A DNA stretch of 20,067 bases from Actinomycetota bacterium (GTDB taxonomy: Bacteria; Actinomycetota; Actinomycetes; S36-B12). The DNA lies in the NCBI GenBank assembly GCA_016870425.1, contig VGBQ01000022.1, positions 1-20,067 on the forward strand, read 5' to 3'. A program made the position numbers and the translations under genes. How positions within the stretch are numbered: the first letter of the stretch is position 1; every line of letters begins with the position of its first letter. Under the pieces are notes generated by a model. It did no database searches. It saw only the letters and a list, made by a program, of their open reading frames with translations, and was not told the DNA's origin. Below, piece by piece: positions 1 through 7,282 of the stretch.

Positions 1-1
1 G

Positions 2-1582
2 GCGACGGCAGCGCCGTACTTCGGGAATCCGAGGGCGGAAAGTGCCCTGGATCTCCCGAAGAAGGAGGCGAGGGTGCTGCGCGTCGGCAGTGTCGAGCTC
101 ACGCCCTGCCCGGTGATGCGTGGCGCCTACTGCGGGCACATCACACGACCGTGGGATGAATCCGGCCGCGTGCCGGGCACCTTCAAGGTCGGCTTCGCCT
201 GGATCCCCGCGTCGTCGGGCCGGTCGATCGGCACGCTCGTGCCGCACGAGGGCGGCCCCGGCTACAGCACGACGGGATCGGGGGAGTGGTTTGCCGAGAT
301 GTACGGCGATCTCGTGCTCAATCACGACATGCTGCTGGTCGACCAGCGCGGCATGGGACGCACCGCCGTCATCGACTGCCCCGCGCTCGACAACGGCACG
401 ATGTCGTACGTGCGCGCCGTGGGCGTGTGCGGCCGCTCGCTCGGCGACCGCGCGTACTCCTATGGCAGCGAGGCCTCCGCCGACGACCTCGCCGCGGTGC
501 TCGACGCACTGGAGATCGACGAGGTCGACATGTACGGCGACTCCTACGGCACGTTCTTCGCCCAGGCCTTTGCCGGTCGCCACGGCGACCGGCTGCGCAC
601 CCTGATCCTCGACGGCGCCTACCCGACCTACGGCGAGTCCGCGTGGTACCCGACCCAGGGCCCGGCCCTGCGCCGCGCCTTCACCGCTGTCTGTGCGCGC
701 AGCGCCCTCTGCGCCAGCGAGCCCGGACTGCCCATACCGCTGCTCGAGACCCTGCTCGACCGGCTGCGCAACAAGCCGATGCAGGTGCGCGCTCCCGGGG
801 GCGACGGCCGCTGGCACCTCGTCGTGCTCGACCCCGAGGCGGTTGCCGCCGTTGCCTACAACGCGACCTATCTCTCGCCGACCTATCGCGAATTCACCGG
901 CACCGTGCGCGCTGCGCTCGACGGCGACGCGCGACCGCTGGGCCGACTCCTCGCGGAGTACTGGTGGACCGGTGACACCTCGGTCAATCCCCGCCAATTC
1001 AGCAGCGGTGCCTATTCCGCGGTGTCGTGCCACGACTACCCGCAACTCTTCGACCTGCGACGTTCCGCGGGCGTGCGGCAGCAGCAATACCGCGATGCGT
1101 TCACGCGCAAGGAGAAGGCGCAGCCAGGTCTGTATGCGCCGTTCTCGATTCGCGAGTACAAGCGCTCGGGCTGGGCCTCCTTCGGCATGTGCCTGGAGTG
1201 GCCGAAGCCTCCGCCGGGGACGTCCTTCGGCCCACCTCGGCCCCTCGGTGGCGCCTACCCCGGCGTTCCCACCCTCGTGCTCTCGGGGGAGCTCGACACG
1301 ATCACGACCGCCGCCGAGGGCGACATGGTGGCTGAGCTCTTTCCGCGCTCGCGCCACATCGTTGTGGCCAACGGCCTGCATGTCGTCGGCGGCGCCGGTC
1401 CGGACTCGTGCGGTGCGCAGCTCGTGCGGCACGTCGTTCGCACGGGAGGCATCGAGATCCCGCCCGCGCTCGAGGAGTGCGCGGCCACGGCGCCGGCGAT
1501 CCGTGCGGTCGGCACCTACCCGCGTAGCTCGCCGGCGTGCAACTGCCTGCCGGGGTTGCCGATGATGAGCGCTCGCGGGTGA
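2..1582 (+). CDS. Alpha/beta hydrolase, tripeptidyl-aminopeptidase-like (peptidase S33), 5'-partial and frameshifted
   Basis: Probable exported serine hydrolase/peptidase of the actinobacterial TAP family, which removes short N-terminal peptides; the substrate is unknown. Numbered from GTG 74, the family motifs are HEGGPG (58-63, oxyanion loop), DQRGMG (90-95), the nucleophile elbow GDSYGT with Ser157, Asp408 in LSGELDT and His436 in NGLHVVGG, so the triad is complete. The frame stays open to the window edge (24 more codons, mostly G/C at third positions). Family members usually carry a signal peptide, so the true start is probably upstream. However, AAGGAGG lies 5 nt before GTG 74, so an internal start there cannot be excluded. 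The last 18 codons of this frame (from about 1529) look like out-of-frame read-through: the expected C-terminal domain continues in frame 1 (see 1537-1923). Function class is confident; start and intactness are uncertain. Confidence 0.8.
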   Translation, partial: ATAAPYFGNPRAESALDLPKKEARVLRVGSVELTPCPVMRGAYCGHITRPWDESGRVPGTFKVGFAWIPASSGRSIGTLVPHEGGPGYSTTGSGEWFAEMYGDLVLNHDMLLVDQRGMGRTAVIDCPALDNGTMSYVRAVGVCGRSLGDRAYSYGSEASADDLAAVLDALEIDEVDMYGDSYGTFFAQAFAGRHGDRLRTLILDGAYPTYGESAWYPTQGPALRRAFTAVCARSALCASEPGLPIPLLETLLDRLRNKPMQVRAPGGDGRWHLVVLDPEAVAAVAYNATYLSPTYREFTGTVRAALDGDARPLGRLLAEYWWTGDTSVNPRQFSSGAYSAVSCHDYPQLFDLRRSAGVRQQQYRDAFTRKEKAQPGLYAPFSIREYKRSGWASFGMCLEWPKPPPGTSFGPPRPLGGAYPGVPTLVLSGELDTITTAAEGDMVAELFPRSRHIVVANGLHVVGGAGPDSCGAQLVRHVVRTGGIEIPPALEECAATAPAIRAVGTYPRSSPACNCLPGLPMMSARG

Positions 1583-1923
1583 CGGTCACCGCCGCCAACA
1601 CCGCAGCGGACCTCATCGACCGATGGTGGCAGGGTTACTCCGACACCGGCTTCGGCCTGCGCGGCGGCGAGTGGCGCTACTCCGGCACCAAGCGTGTGCG
1701 CTTCACCCTCGACGCAGTCAAGCTCGTGCGCGACCTGCCCGTGAGCGGGACAGTGACGTGGCATCGAGCGATCGGCAAGGTGTCCGTCGATCTGCGACTG
1801 CCAGCGAGCAGCGGCGTGCGCACGGTCACCGGGTCATGGAACGCCGACACCGACGGTGCACTGGCAACGCTGCGCGTTACCGGGGCACTGGGCCCGGCCA
1901 CGCTCACCTTCCCCGCTCCGTAG
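1537..1923 (+). CDS. C-terminal beta-rich domain of the S33 hydrolase, displaced into another frame
   Basis: This overlaps the hydrolase frame by 46 bases and is read one frame back. Just upstream, frame 1 reads LAGVQLPAGVADDERSRV from about 1528. Joined after the PRS of the hydrolase, this gives an uninterrupted PRS-LAGVQ linker followed by a domain with DLIDRWWQGYSDTG, LRGGEW and LPVSGTVTW. I recall that order at the C-terminus of secreted actinobacterial S33 hydrolases. One extra base around 1526-1528 would restore a single protein of about 615 residues from GTG 74. No slippery heptamer is visible, so a sequencing error or real mutation is more likely than programmed frameshifting. GTG 1537 has no ribosome binding site, so it is probably not an independent gene. 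The domain identity is inferred from memory of the family. Confidence 0.6.
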   Translation: MQLPAGVADDERSRVTVTAANTAADLIDRWWQGYSDTGFGLRGGEWRYSGTKRVRFTLDAVKLVRDLPVSGTVTWHRAIGKVSVDLRLPASSGVRTVTGSWNADTDGALATLRVTGALGPATLTFPAP

Positions 1924-1945
1924 GCGGCAACGCCCCGTCGTGTGA

Positions 1946-1951
1946 CAGGCT
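1946..1951 (+). promoter_or_regulatory. -10-like box for a leaderless amine oxidase mRNA
   Basis: CAGGCT ends exactly seven bases before ATG 1958, so transcription would start at or next to the start codon. No Shine-Dalgarno sequence precedes the gene. No convincing -35 is seen. Confidence 0.4.
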
Positions 1952-1957
1952 GGCCCG

Positions 1958-3325
1958 ATGGATCGGCGCCGATTCCTCGCCGCGGGGCTCGTGGCTGCAG
2001 CGTCGCCGCTGCTGCTGACGACCGAACCTGCCCGTGGCGCTCGGCGGATTGCCATCCCGTCCCCGACCGCCTCGCTCGTCACGCGCTGGGACACCGATCC
2101 GTGGTCGCGCGGGTCCTACTCCGCACTGCCCGCAGGCGTCTCGCCATCGGTCCGACGTACGCTCGCCGATGCGGTGATCGGCGGGCGCATCGTGCTCGCG
2201 GGGGAGTACGCGAGCACTCAGTATCCGGCGACCACCACGGGCGCCTATCTATCCGGTGAGCACGCGGCGCGCCTACTGCTCGATCGCGTCAGGGCAAGGA
2301 CCGCCGTGGTCATCGGAGCCGGCATCGCCGGAGCAGCCGCGGCTCGGCGACTGACCGACGCCGGTCTCGAGGTGACCGTACTCGAGGCGCGCGAGCGCGT
2401 GGGCGGGCGCATCTGGAGCAATGTGGAGTGGGGTGTGCCGGTCGAGTTGGGCGCCTCGTGGATCCACGGCACACGCGGCAACCCCATCGTGCCGCTGGCC
2501 CGCGACGCCGGACTTACCCTCGTGCCCACCGACTTCGACAGTTACGTCACGCGCGACACCGAGACCGGCGCGCCATCGCGGCGGGCCGAAGTCCGCTGGG
2601 GTCGGCTCGACTCCCTCCTGGGCCAACTGGGGCGTGCTCGACCGCCCCGCACGGTCACCGTGGCCGAGTGGCTTGGCCGCCGGGGCTGGACCACGGATCG
2701 CATCGACTCCTGGGCTGCGCAGGTCGAGATCACTCAGGCGTATGCCCTCGATCCCACGCGCTTGGGCGTGCGCGCCACCCAGGAGGGCGCCGCGTATCGC
2801 GGAGGCGACGCGATGGTGGCCGATGGATACGCGACCATCGTCGACGAGTTGCTCGCGGGTGTTGACCTGCGTCGGCGTAGCGCCGTCGAGTCGGTCGAGT
2901 CGCGCGGATCGCGCGTCGAGGTGGGCCTGGCATCGGGTGCGCGCCTGACGGCCGATGTCGTCGTGGTCGCGGTGCCCCTGGCGCTCGTGCGAGCGGGGCT
3001 GCCGGCCGTGGCGGACATGGGCAGTGGCGTGCGGACGGCCGTGCGCAGCCTGGTGACCGGGGTCTTCGAGAAGGTCGTGCTGCGCTACGACGAGCAATGG
3101 TGGGGGGACCGTCAGGTGTACGGCGTCGTGGGCGGTGGTGCGCCCGGCGCGCCCGCGGGGTCTCTCGCCTCCCTACGTTGGACCGAGTTCTACTCGCTCA
3201 CCGACGTCGCCGGATTCCCAGCGCTGGTCGGCTTCGCCGCTGGGCGAGCCGGCAAGACGCGTCCGAGATCGGATGCCGCCTGTGTGCGCGAGGCAACCCT
3301 GGCCCTGAGGGCGGCGTTCGCATGA
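1958..3325 (+). CDS. Tat-exported flavin amine oxidase, apparently circularly permuted
   Basis: FAD-dependent oxidoreductase of the monoamine/polyamine oxidase family, 455 residues. The N-terminus MDRRRFLAAG is a twin-arginine signal, so the folded flavoprotein is probably exported. The domain order is unusual. Residues 38-110 hold what is normally the C-terminal FAD-closing segment (TRWDTDPWSRGSYSALPAG, then AGEYASTQYPATTTGAYLSG). Only after it comes the usual N-terminal dinucleotide fold: VVIGAGIAGAAAARRL (118-132), Glu143 in VLEARERVGGRIW, and LGASWIHG. The chain stops after GFAAGRAGKTR...ALRAAFA, just where an ordinary family member would continue into the TRW/GSYS/AGE segment. No second copy of that segment follows. 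A permuted chain could still form the FAD site, because that last helix packs against the first Rossmann strand in this fold. The substrate is unknown. The start is supported by the Tat motif and the -10-like box. Confidence 0.85.
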   Translation: MDRRRFLAAGLVAAASPLLLTTEPARGARRIAIPSPTASLVTRWDTDPWSRGSYSALPAGVSPSVRRTLADAVIGGRIVLAGEYASTQYPATTTGAYLSGEHAARLLLDRVRARTAVVIGAGIAGAAAARRLTDAGLEVTVLEARERVGGRIWSNVEWGVPVELGASWIHGTRGNPIVPLARDAGLTLVPTDFDSYVTRDTETGAPSRRAEVRWGRLDSLLGQLGRARPPRTVTVAEWLGRRGWTTDRIDSWAAQVEITQAYALDPTRLGVRATQEGAAYRGGDAMVADGYATIVDELLAGVDLRRRSAVESVESRGSRVEVGLASGARLTADVVVVAVPLALVRAGLPAVADMGSGVRTAVRSLVTGVFEKVVLRYDEQWWGDRQVYGVVGGGAPGAPAGSLASLRWTEFYSLTDVAGFPALVGFAAGRAGKTRPRSDAACVREATLALRAAFA

Positions 3326-3345
3326 TAGGCACGGGTGGGCCGCTG

Positions 3346-3351
3346 TACGGT
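3346..3351 (+). promoter_or_regulatory. -10-like element ahead of the C39-like gene
   Basis: TACGGT fits the actinobacterial TAnnnT -10. It would place the transcript start near 3358 and leave a leader of about 25 nt containing TGGAGGG (3371-3377). No good -35 is visible. Confidence 0.35.
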
Positions 3352-3382
3352 AGCGATGCGCGCGGAATCTTGGAGGGTTCAT

Positions 3383-4468
3383 ATGTCACTTCGGCGTTCC
3401 CACAGAGCCTCGATTGGACTCGCGGTGGCAGCGGCGATGTTCACCTCGCCGTTGGTCCTCGCCACGTCCGCCCACGCCATGACGCCGTCCACGACGTACT
3501 GGGAGCGCGGCACGCAGATGTCGCCTCGCTTTCAGTGGAATGCCAACTACGGCTACTGCGGGGAGACTGCGTTCATCAGCGCGGGCATGAGGTTCGGCCA
3601 GTACACCTCCCAGTGGACGGCCCGGTCGCTGGCCTCGCCGGGCGTGGATCAATGGAAGGCAGGTACCCAACTCCTGCTGGGCCACAACGCCCTCACGGCC
3701 GCGAAGGCAATGAAGCTGGACGCGCGCGAATTCGACAGTGCCGATCAGGTCTCCGTGCCGCAGTACCTCGGCTGGGTCAAGAAGCGGTTCCTCTCTGGCG
3801 ACGTGGTCATCATCGGCGTGCTCAACAACACCAAGATCCTCGGGGAATGGCCCGAGGACAAGGGTGACCCGTCGTATGACCACATCGTCCCGGTCTTCGG
3901 CATCGGCTCCGGCTCGCCTATGAAGGATTCGGGCTACCACCCGACGGACTCCATCACCATCAGCGACAACGGCCTGCACAACATCGGGCCCAACATTCCT
4001 TACCTCTACACCTACGAATTTGCCACCTTCCCGCGCACGCGCGCCGAGGCGAATGCCATCGGGGGACCGGTCTATGCCCTGCGCGATCGCCCCAAGAACT
4101 TCGCGTCCGCGGTCAGCGGGGTCCTCGATCCGGAAGGCGTGACCATTCCCGTGCGCCTGACATCCGACGCGAACGGAGAAGGAGTTCAGAACGGCAGCGG
4201 TCCCAACCAGGTGATGAAACGGCCCCCTGCCGCGACCCCCATCACCCTCACGGCCAAAGTGCACCTGCCGGACAGGTCCAAGGCCTACCGCGTCTACCTG
4301 TACGACAACTTCTCGGACGTTCCCCAGCGCGGCTTCAACGCCAAGGCCGGTCGCGCCGTGAGTGTCTGGACCATTCCCGCGGGAGGTCCCAGCGTCTGGA
4401 CCGTCACGATCCAGGCGATGTCCAGCGATACGCGCGTCTTCCGCGCCGTGCCGGTGTCGGCGCCGTAG
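3383..4468 (+). CDS. Secreted C39-like cysteine-peptidase-fold protein
   Basis: 361 residues from ATG 3383, chosen because TGGAGGG lies 5 nt upstream and the protein then begins with a clean Sec signal peptide (MSLRRSHR, a hydrophobic stretch, cleavage near ATSAHA, residues 27-32). The mature part has a papain/C39-like order of candidate catalytic residues: Cys59 in NYGYCGETAF, His167 in SYDHIVPVFG and Asp195/Asn196 in ITISDNG. It is therefore probably an extracellular cysteine peptidase, amidase or an inactive relative. The C-terminal third (about 260-361) looks beta-rich and may be a separate binding domain. No export or bacteriocin-processing transporter is adjacent, so a role in leader-peptide cleavage is not supported. 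The fold call rests on motif order only and I cannot name the family. The frame is open 16 codons further upstream, but that extension is not signal-peptide-like. Confidence 0.75.
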   Translation: MSLRRSHRASIGLAVAAAMFTSPLVLATSAHAMTPSTTYWERGTQMSPRFQWNANYGYCGETAFISAGMRFGQYTSQWTARSLASPGVDQWKAGTQLLLGHNALTAAKAMKLDAREFDSADQVSVPQYLGWVKKRFLSGDVVIIGVLNNTKILGEWPEDKGDPSYDHIVPVFGIGSGSPMKDSGYHPTDSITISDNGLHNIGPNIPYLYTYEFATFPRTRAEANAIGGPVYALRDRPKNFASAVSGVLDPEGVTIPVRLTSDANGEGVQNGSGPNQVMKRPPAATPITLTAKVHLPDRSKAYRVYLYDNFSDVPQRGFNAKAGRAVSVWTIPAGGPSVWTVTIQAMSSDTRVFRAVPVSAP

Positions 4469-4478
4469 CACGCTGGCG

Positions 4479-4484
4479 CACAAT
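4479..4484 (+). promoter_or_regulatory. -10-like box for a leaderless metalloprotease mRNA
   Basis: CACAAT lies at exactly -12 to -7 relative to GTG 4491. There is no ribosome binding site, consistent with leaderless translation. Confidence 0.35.
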
Positions 4485-4490
4485 GGCTGC

Positions 4491-4841
4491 GTGATCGACG
4501 TCTCGCCCGCGCACTTCGAGGAGCTCGTCGCCGAGGCGCTGGAGGCCGTGCCGGCTGAGCTCGCGCGGCTGGTCGACAACGTCATCTTCGTCATCGAGCA
4601 GGACGGTCCTGAGGATGACCCCGACCTGCTGGGCCTCTACGAGGGCATCGCGCTCACCGAGCGGGACTCGGCGTACGCCGGGTCGCTGCCGGATCGCATC
4701 ACGATCTACCGCAATCCGACGCTGCGGATCTGCGACACCTACGAGGACGTCGTGGAGGAGGTCAACATCACCGTGGTGCACGAGATCGCCCACCACTTCG
4801 GGATCGATGACGATCGACTGCACGAGCTCGGCTACGACTGA
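4491..4841 (+). CDS. Short zincin-like metallopeptidase family protein (MetZincin/DUF1025 type)
   Basis: A 116-residue cytoplasmic zinc-metalloprotease-like protein, the usual length for this small actinobacterial family. Near the C-terminus it has the HExxH zinc motif as HEIAHH (97-102), followed by FGIDDDRLHELGYD, a characteristic family ending. The N-terminus (IDVSPAHFEELVAEALE) also matches the family pattern. GTG 4491 was chosen over the longer open frame from 4362 because the extension overlaps the upstream gene, is arginine/serine-rich and looks non-coding. The biological substrate is unknown. The last 24 codons recur at 5766-5840 as a duplicated remnant. Confidence 0.85.
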   Translation: MIDVSPAHFEELVAEALEAVPAELARLVDNVIFVIEQDGPEDDPDLLGLYEGIALTERDSAYAGSLPDRITIYRNPTLRICDTYEDVVEEVNITVVHEIAHHFGIDDDRLHELGYD

Positions 4842-4855
4842 GAGTCCCCGCCGAT

Positions 4856-4928
4856 CGTCTTGACGAGCCGAATGGTCGGAAATGGCGGGCTGAACCCCGC
4901 AAAAGCGACCATTCGGCTCGTCAAGACG
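4856..4928. terminator. Long perfect inverted repeat, likely bidirectional terminator
   Basis: A 23-bp perfect stem (4856-4878 with 4906-4928, beginning CGTCTTGACGAGCCGAATGG) encloses a 27-nt loop that itself contains a GCGGG/CCCGC hairpin (4885-4889, 4896-4900). It sits between the convergent metalloprotease and secreted-protein genes. There is no T-run, as is common for actinobacterial terminators. A repeat or binding-site role is possible. Confidence 0.6.
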
Positions 4929-4956
4929 CCACGAGGCCGGTATCCGCGGGTGCCGA

Positions 4957-5670
4957 CTAGATCGGGTCGACCCGGCCGTTCATCCAGACGGACAGGATGC
5001 TTTGGCCGCCCGAGCCGTTGTCGTAGCTGACGAACCAGCGCAGCGGCGCAGGAGGGAGAGCAGGGTCCGGGGGCGCGTCCGGGGTCGCGGTGGTCGCCTG
5101 CATGAGGTTCATGGACAAGAGCGGCTCGTTGAGGGGATAGGCGCCGGGGTGCTTCCTGCGGTACTCCTGAGCGAACTTGAGCGCCTTGTTGGCGTTGACC
5201 CTGAGGGGCTTGTCGGTGCCGGTGCTGCCGGGCCACGGTCCGGGTGTGACGCCCGTCGCGCGGTAGCAGAGGCCATCGAAGCTCACCAAAGCGGTGGCCG
5301 TGTTCCCCCAGCGACTGTCCGCCACCCGCACGTTGTAGAAGACGTTGATGCGGGTGAGTGTCGTGGCGTCCGTGGGACTGGTCGTCGCTCCGGGAGCTGC
5401 CTGGAGGTCGACCTCCATGCGGGTGTACACCGCGATCTTGACGTTCTCGCCCATGCGGGCCTTGATCTGCGCGGTGACGTGCTTCGACCGGACCCTGCGG
5501 TCGGCCTGCTCCATGAGCGGGATGACATTGCCGTTCCACCCGCAGAACGTGTCCTTCGCCCGTCCGGGCTCCTGGGCCAGGCTCGCCCCGACCGGGGCGA
5601 GGCCGACGGCGAGGGCGAGGGCTGCGGTGACAGCGAGGATCCGACTGCCGCGAGCGAGGTGGGTGCCCAT
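4957..5670 (-). CDS. Secreted protein of unknown function, paralog A
   Basis: 237 residues. ATG 5670 is chosen because GAAGGGA stands just upstream and a Sec signal peptide follows directly (MGTHLARGSR, a hydrophobic core, cleavage near residues 30-32). A TTG start at 5697 would add nine unsupported residues. The mature part has CGWNGNVIPLM, YTRMEVDLQAAPG, FDGLCYR, GSTGTDKPL, LLSMNLMQATT and LRWFVSYDN...SILSVWMNG. Two cysteines (in CGWNG and GLCYR) are shared with paralog B and could form a disulfide. The ending (long helix, then a strand-rich W-V-Y-DN segment) vaguely recalls PepSY-like folds, but I do not recognise the family. It is roughly 60% identical by eye to the 7269-7940 product and arose with it by tandem duplication. 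Compared with B it has extra Pro/Ala residues near 200. Confidence 0.85.
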   Translation of the reverse strand: MGTHLARGSRILAVTAALALAVGLAPVGASLAQEPGRAKDTFCGWNGNVIPLMEQADRRVRSKHVTAQIKARMGENVKIAVYTRMEVDLQAAPGATTSPTDATTLTRINVFYNVRVADSRWGNTATALVSFDGLCYRATGVTPGPWPGSTGTDKPLRVNANKALKFAQEYRRKHPGAYPLNEPLLSMNLMQATTATPDAPPDPALPPAPLRWFVSYDNGSGGQSILSVWMNGRVDPI

Positions 5671-5705
5671 GAGTGTCCCTTCGTCTACTGACTGCAAACT
5701 AGCGG

Positions 5706-5768
5706 TCAGCGGGGTGCGGACGCGCGCCGCAGCCGGTCAGCAGTCGCCTCGCTGACACCCTTGGCATC
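5706..5768 (-). pseudogene. 3' remnant of a duplicated Sua5 gene
   Basis: Twenty codons plus stop, reading DAKGVSEATADRLRRASAPR. They match the last 20 residues of the intact Sua5 at 7977-8996 with two substitutions. DNA from 5700 to 5768 matches 7971-8039 at 65 of 69 positions. There is no start or upstream coding; the similarity ends at the CATC junction. The open frame that continues on the minus strand to about 6011 is a chimeric artefact over the permease start. Confidence 0.85.
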
Positions 5769-5843
5769 ACCGTCGTCCACGAGATCGCGCACCACTTCGC
5801 GATCGATGACGATCGACTGCACGAGCTCGGCTACGACTGAGAG
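5765..5843 (+). pseudogene. 3' remnant of a duplicated metallopeptidase gene
   Basis: The 24 codons before TGA 5838 read ITVVHEIAHHFAIDDD then RLHELGYD. They differ from the end of the 4491-4841 protein only by Gly to Ala. Four of 79 bases differ, and the last 42 bases are identical. The zinc motif survives, but there is no start codon or N-terminal region, so it is not expected to be functional. Confidence 0.85.
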
Positions 5844-5875
5844 CGAATCATCGGCGAGGTGAGCCCGGCTGGGTC

Positions 5876-5881
5876 TACGGT
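5876..5881 (+). promoter_or_regulatory. -10 box for a leaderless permease mRNA
   Basis: TACGGT matches TAnnnT and lies at exactly -12 to -7 relative to GTG 5888. No Shine-Dalgarno sequence is present. The box lies just after the duplication scar. Confidence 0.45.
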
Positions 5882-5887
5882 GTCCCC

Positions 5888-7282
5888 GTGGACTCGTCGA
5901 CGACCCTGGCCGGCGCGCCCGAGGCTCCCGAGGAGGCGCGGCTCGATGAGACCCAGCGCAGCGGGTCGCCGCGGTCGCTAGCCGCCACCTGGGCGGGCGT
6001 ACTGCTCGCACCCGGCACCATCATCACCGGCATGGTCGCCGCTGGCGGCTCCGCGGGTCCCGGCTTCGCGATCGGATTCGCCGGCCTCGCCTTCGGCACG
6101 ATCCTCGGAACCTTCGCGGTCGGTTTCATCTCCATCTGGGGACCGCGCACGGGCATGGCCCAGATGCCCTTGGGCCGACTCGCCTTTGGTGCCCTCAACG
6201 TCGTGCCGCAGATCTTCCTGATCGGCAGCCTGATCGCCTACAACGCGCTCAACGACCTCTTCGGTGTCGATGCGCTGGCGACCTCGCTGGGAATTCCCTT
6301 CCTCGTGGCGCTGTTTGCCGTTGTCGCGATCGAGGTGACCGTCGTCATCGTCGGCGTGCGGCTGATGCGCATCCTCGGCACGGTCATCAGCGCGGTGATG
6401 CTGCTCATCAGTATCGGGCTGATCATCGGAGCTGCCCAGGTGCCCCCGGCTCCCGCGCCGCCGGGGGTGGAGGGCTTCCCGATGGGACCGTTCCTGCTCG
6501 CGGTGGGCCTGGGCCTGAGCGGTTCGATCTCCTGGACCGTCCAGGCGTGCGACCTGTCGCGCGTCCTGCCCGCGCGTACTTCACCGGTCGGTGTCTTCGC
6601 GTGGGTGTTCGTCGGCATGACCGTGCCGCTGCTGGTGCTCGGCGGAATCGGCGCATGGGTCTCTACCAATGCGGCACTCGATGACCCCATGGCGCGTGTC
6701 GATGAACTCCTCGGCGGAGGAGCCATCGCGACGGTCGCGCTAGTAGCACTCGGTACGTCGCTGGCCACCGCTAATGCCTTCAACGACTTCAGCGCGGGCC
6801 TGAGCCTGAAGCAGATGGGACTGCGCTTCCCGCGCGCCGTCTGCTCCCTCTTCGTCACGGCCGCCGGCCTGACCCTCGCCCTCATCAGTCGCAATACGCA
6901 GTTGGGTCAGCTCACGTCCGACATCGTGCTCTTCGCCGGCTACTACACGGCTCCCTGGTTCGGCGTCGTGATCGTCGAGCTTCTGTACCGCTGGGGCGAT
7001 CCTCGGCCCTGGGAGACGATCGCGGAGAAGACCCGCGCGGCCGTTGCGGCATTCCTCATCGGCTTCATCCTGCTGCTGCCGTTTACCGCGACGCCGCTCG
7101 GCAACCAGATCGCGGCCGACTACCCAATCGCGCTGGGCTGGCTGGGCTGGGTCTCGCGCAACCTTCTCGATGGCGGCGACGGCGCCTACCTCGCGGGCGC
7201 GGTGTTCGGCGCCGTCCTCTACGGGCTGTTCCGCCGAATCGGACGGGCGCCGACCACCGTGACCGTCACTACACCGGGCTGA
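5888..7282 (+). CDS. NCS1-family permease (cytosine/purine/hydantoin type)
   Basis: A 464-residue inner-membrane transporter with about 12 hydrophobic segments after a charged N-terminal tail of roughly 33 residues. NCS1 features include the first helix (LLAPGTIITGMVAAG), MPLGRLAFG after TM2-3 (the family's MxRxxFG-like loop), CDLSRVLPA in the middle (the DxSRYxP-like loop), and APWFGVVIVELLYRWGDPRPW near TM10. Members import nucleobases, hydantoins or related compounds by H+ or Na+ symport; the substrate cannot be read here. GTG 5888 is supported by the -10 box. The 3' end overlaps the convergent secreted-protein gene by 14 bp. This gene exists only in the second copy of the duplicated segment. 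Confidence 0.85.
   Translation: MDSSTTLAGAPEAPEEARLDETQRSGSPRSLAATWAGVLLAPGTIITGMVAAGGSAGPGFAIGFAGLAFGTILGTFAVGFISIWGPRTGMAQMPLGRLAFGALNVVPQIFLIGSLIAYNALNDLFGVDALATSLGIPFLVALFAVVAIEVTVVIVGVRLMRILGTVISAVMLLISIGLIIGAAQVPPAPAPPGVEGFPMGPFLLAVGLGLSGSISWTVQACDLSRVLPARTSPVGVFAWVFVGMTVPLLVLGGIGAWVSTNAALDDPMARVDELLGGGAIATVALVALGTSLATANAFNDFSAGLSLKQMGLRFPRAVCSLFVTAAGLTLALISRNTQLGQLTSDIVLFAGYYTAPWFGVVIVELLYRWGDPRPWETIAEKTRAAVAAFLIGFILLLPFTATPLGNQIAADYPIALGWLGWVSRNLLDGGDGAYLAGAVFGAVLYGLFRRIGRAPTTVTVTTPG

Noticed and set aside
1520..1535. Programmed -1 frameshift in the S33 hydrolase
   Set aside because: No X-XXY-YYZ heptamer or downstream structure is visible; an indel or sequencing error is simpler.
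3386..4594. 402-codon minus-strand open frame
   Set aside because: Antisense to the C39-like gene; low-complexity His/Arg/Gly composition and no start signal.
5706..6011. 101-codon minus-strand open frame carrying the Sua5 C-terminal tail
   Set aside because: Only its last 20 codons are homologous to Sua5; the rest is antisense to the scar and the permease start, so it is a chimeric artefact.
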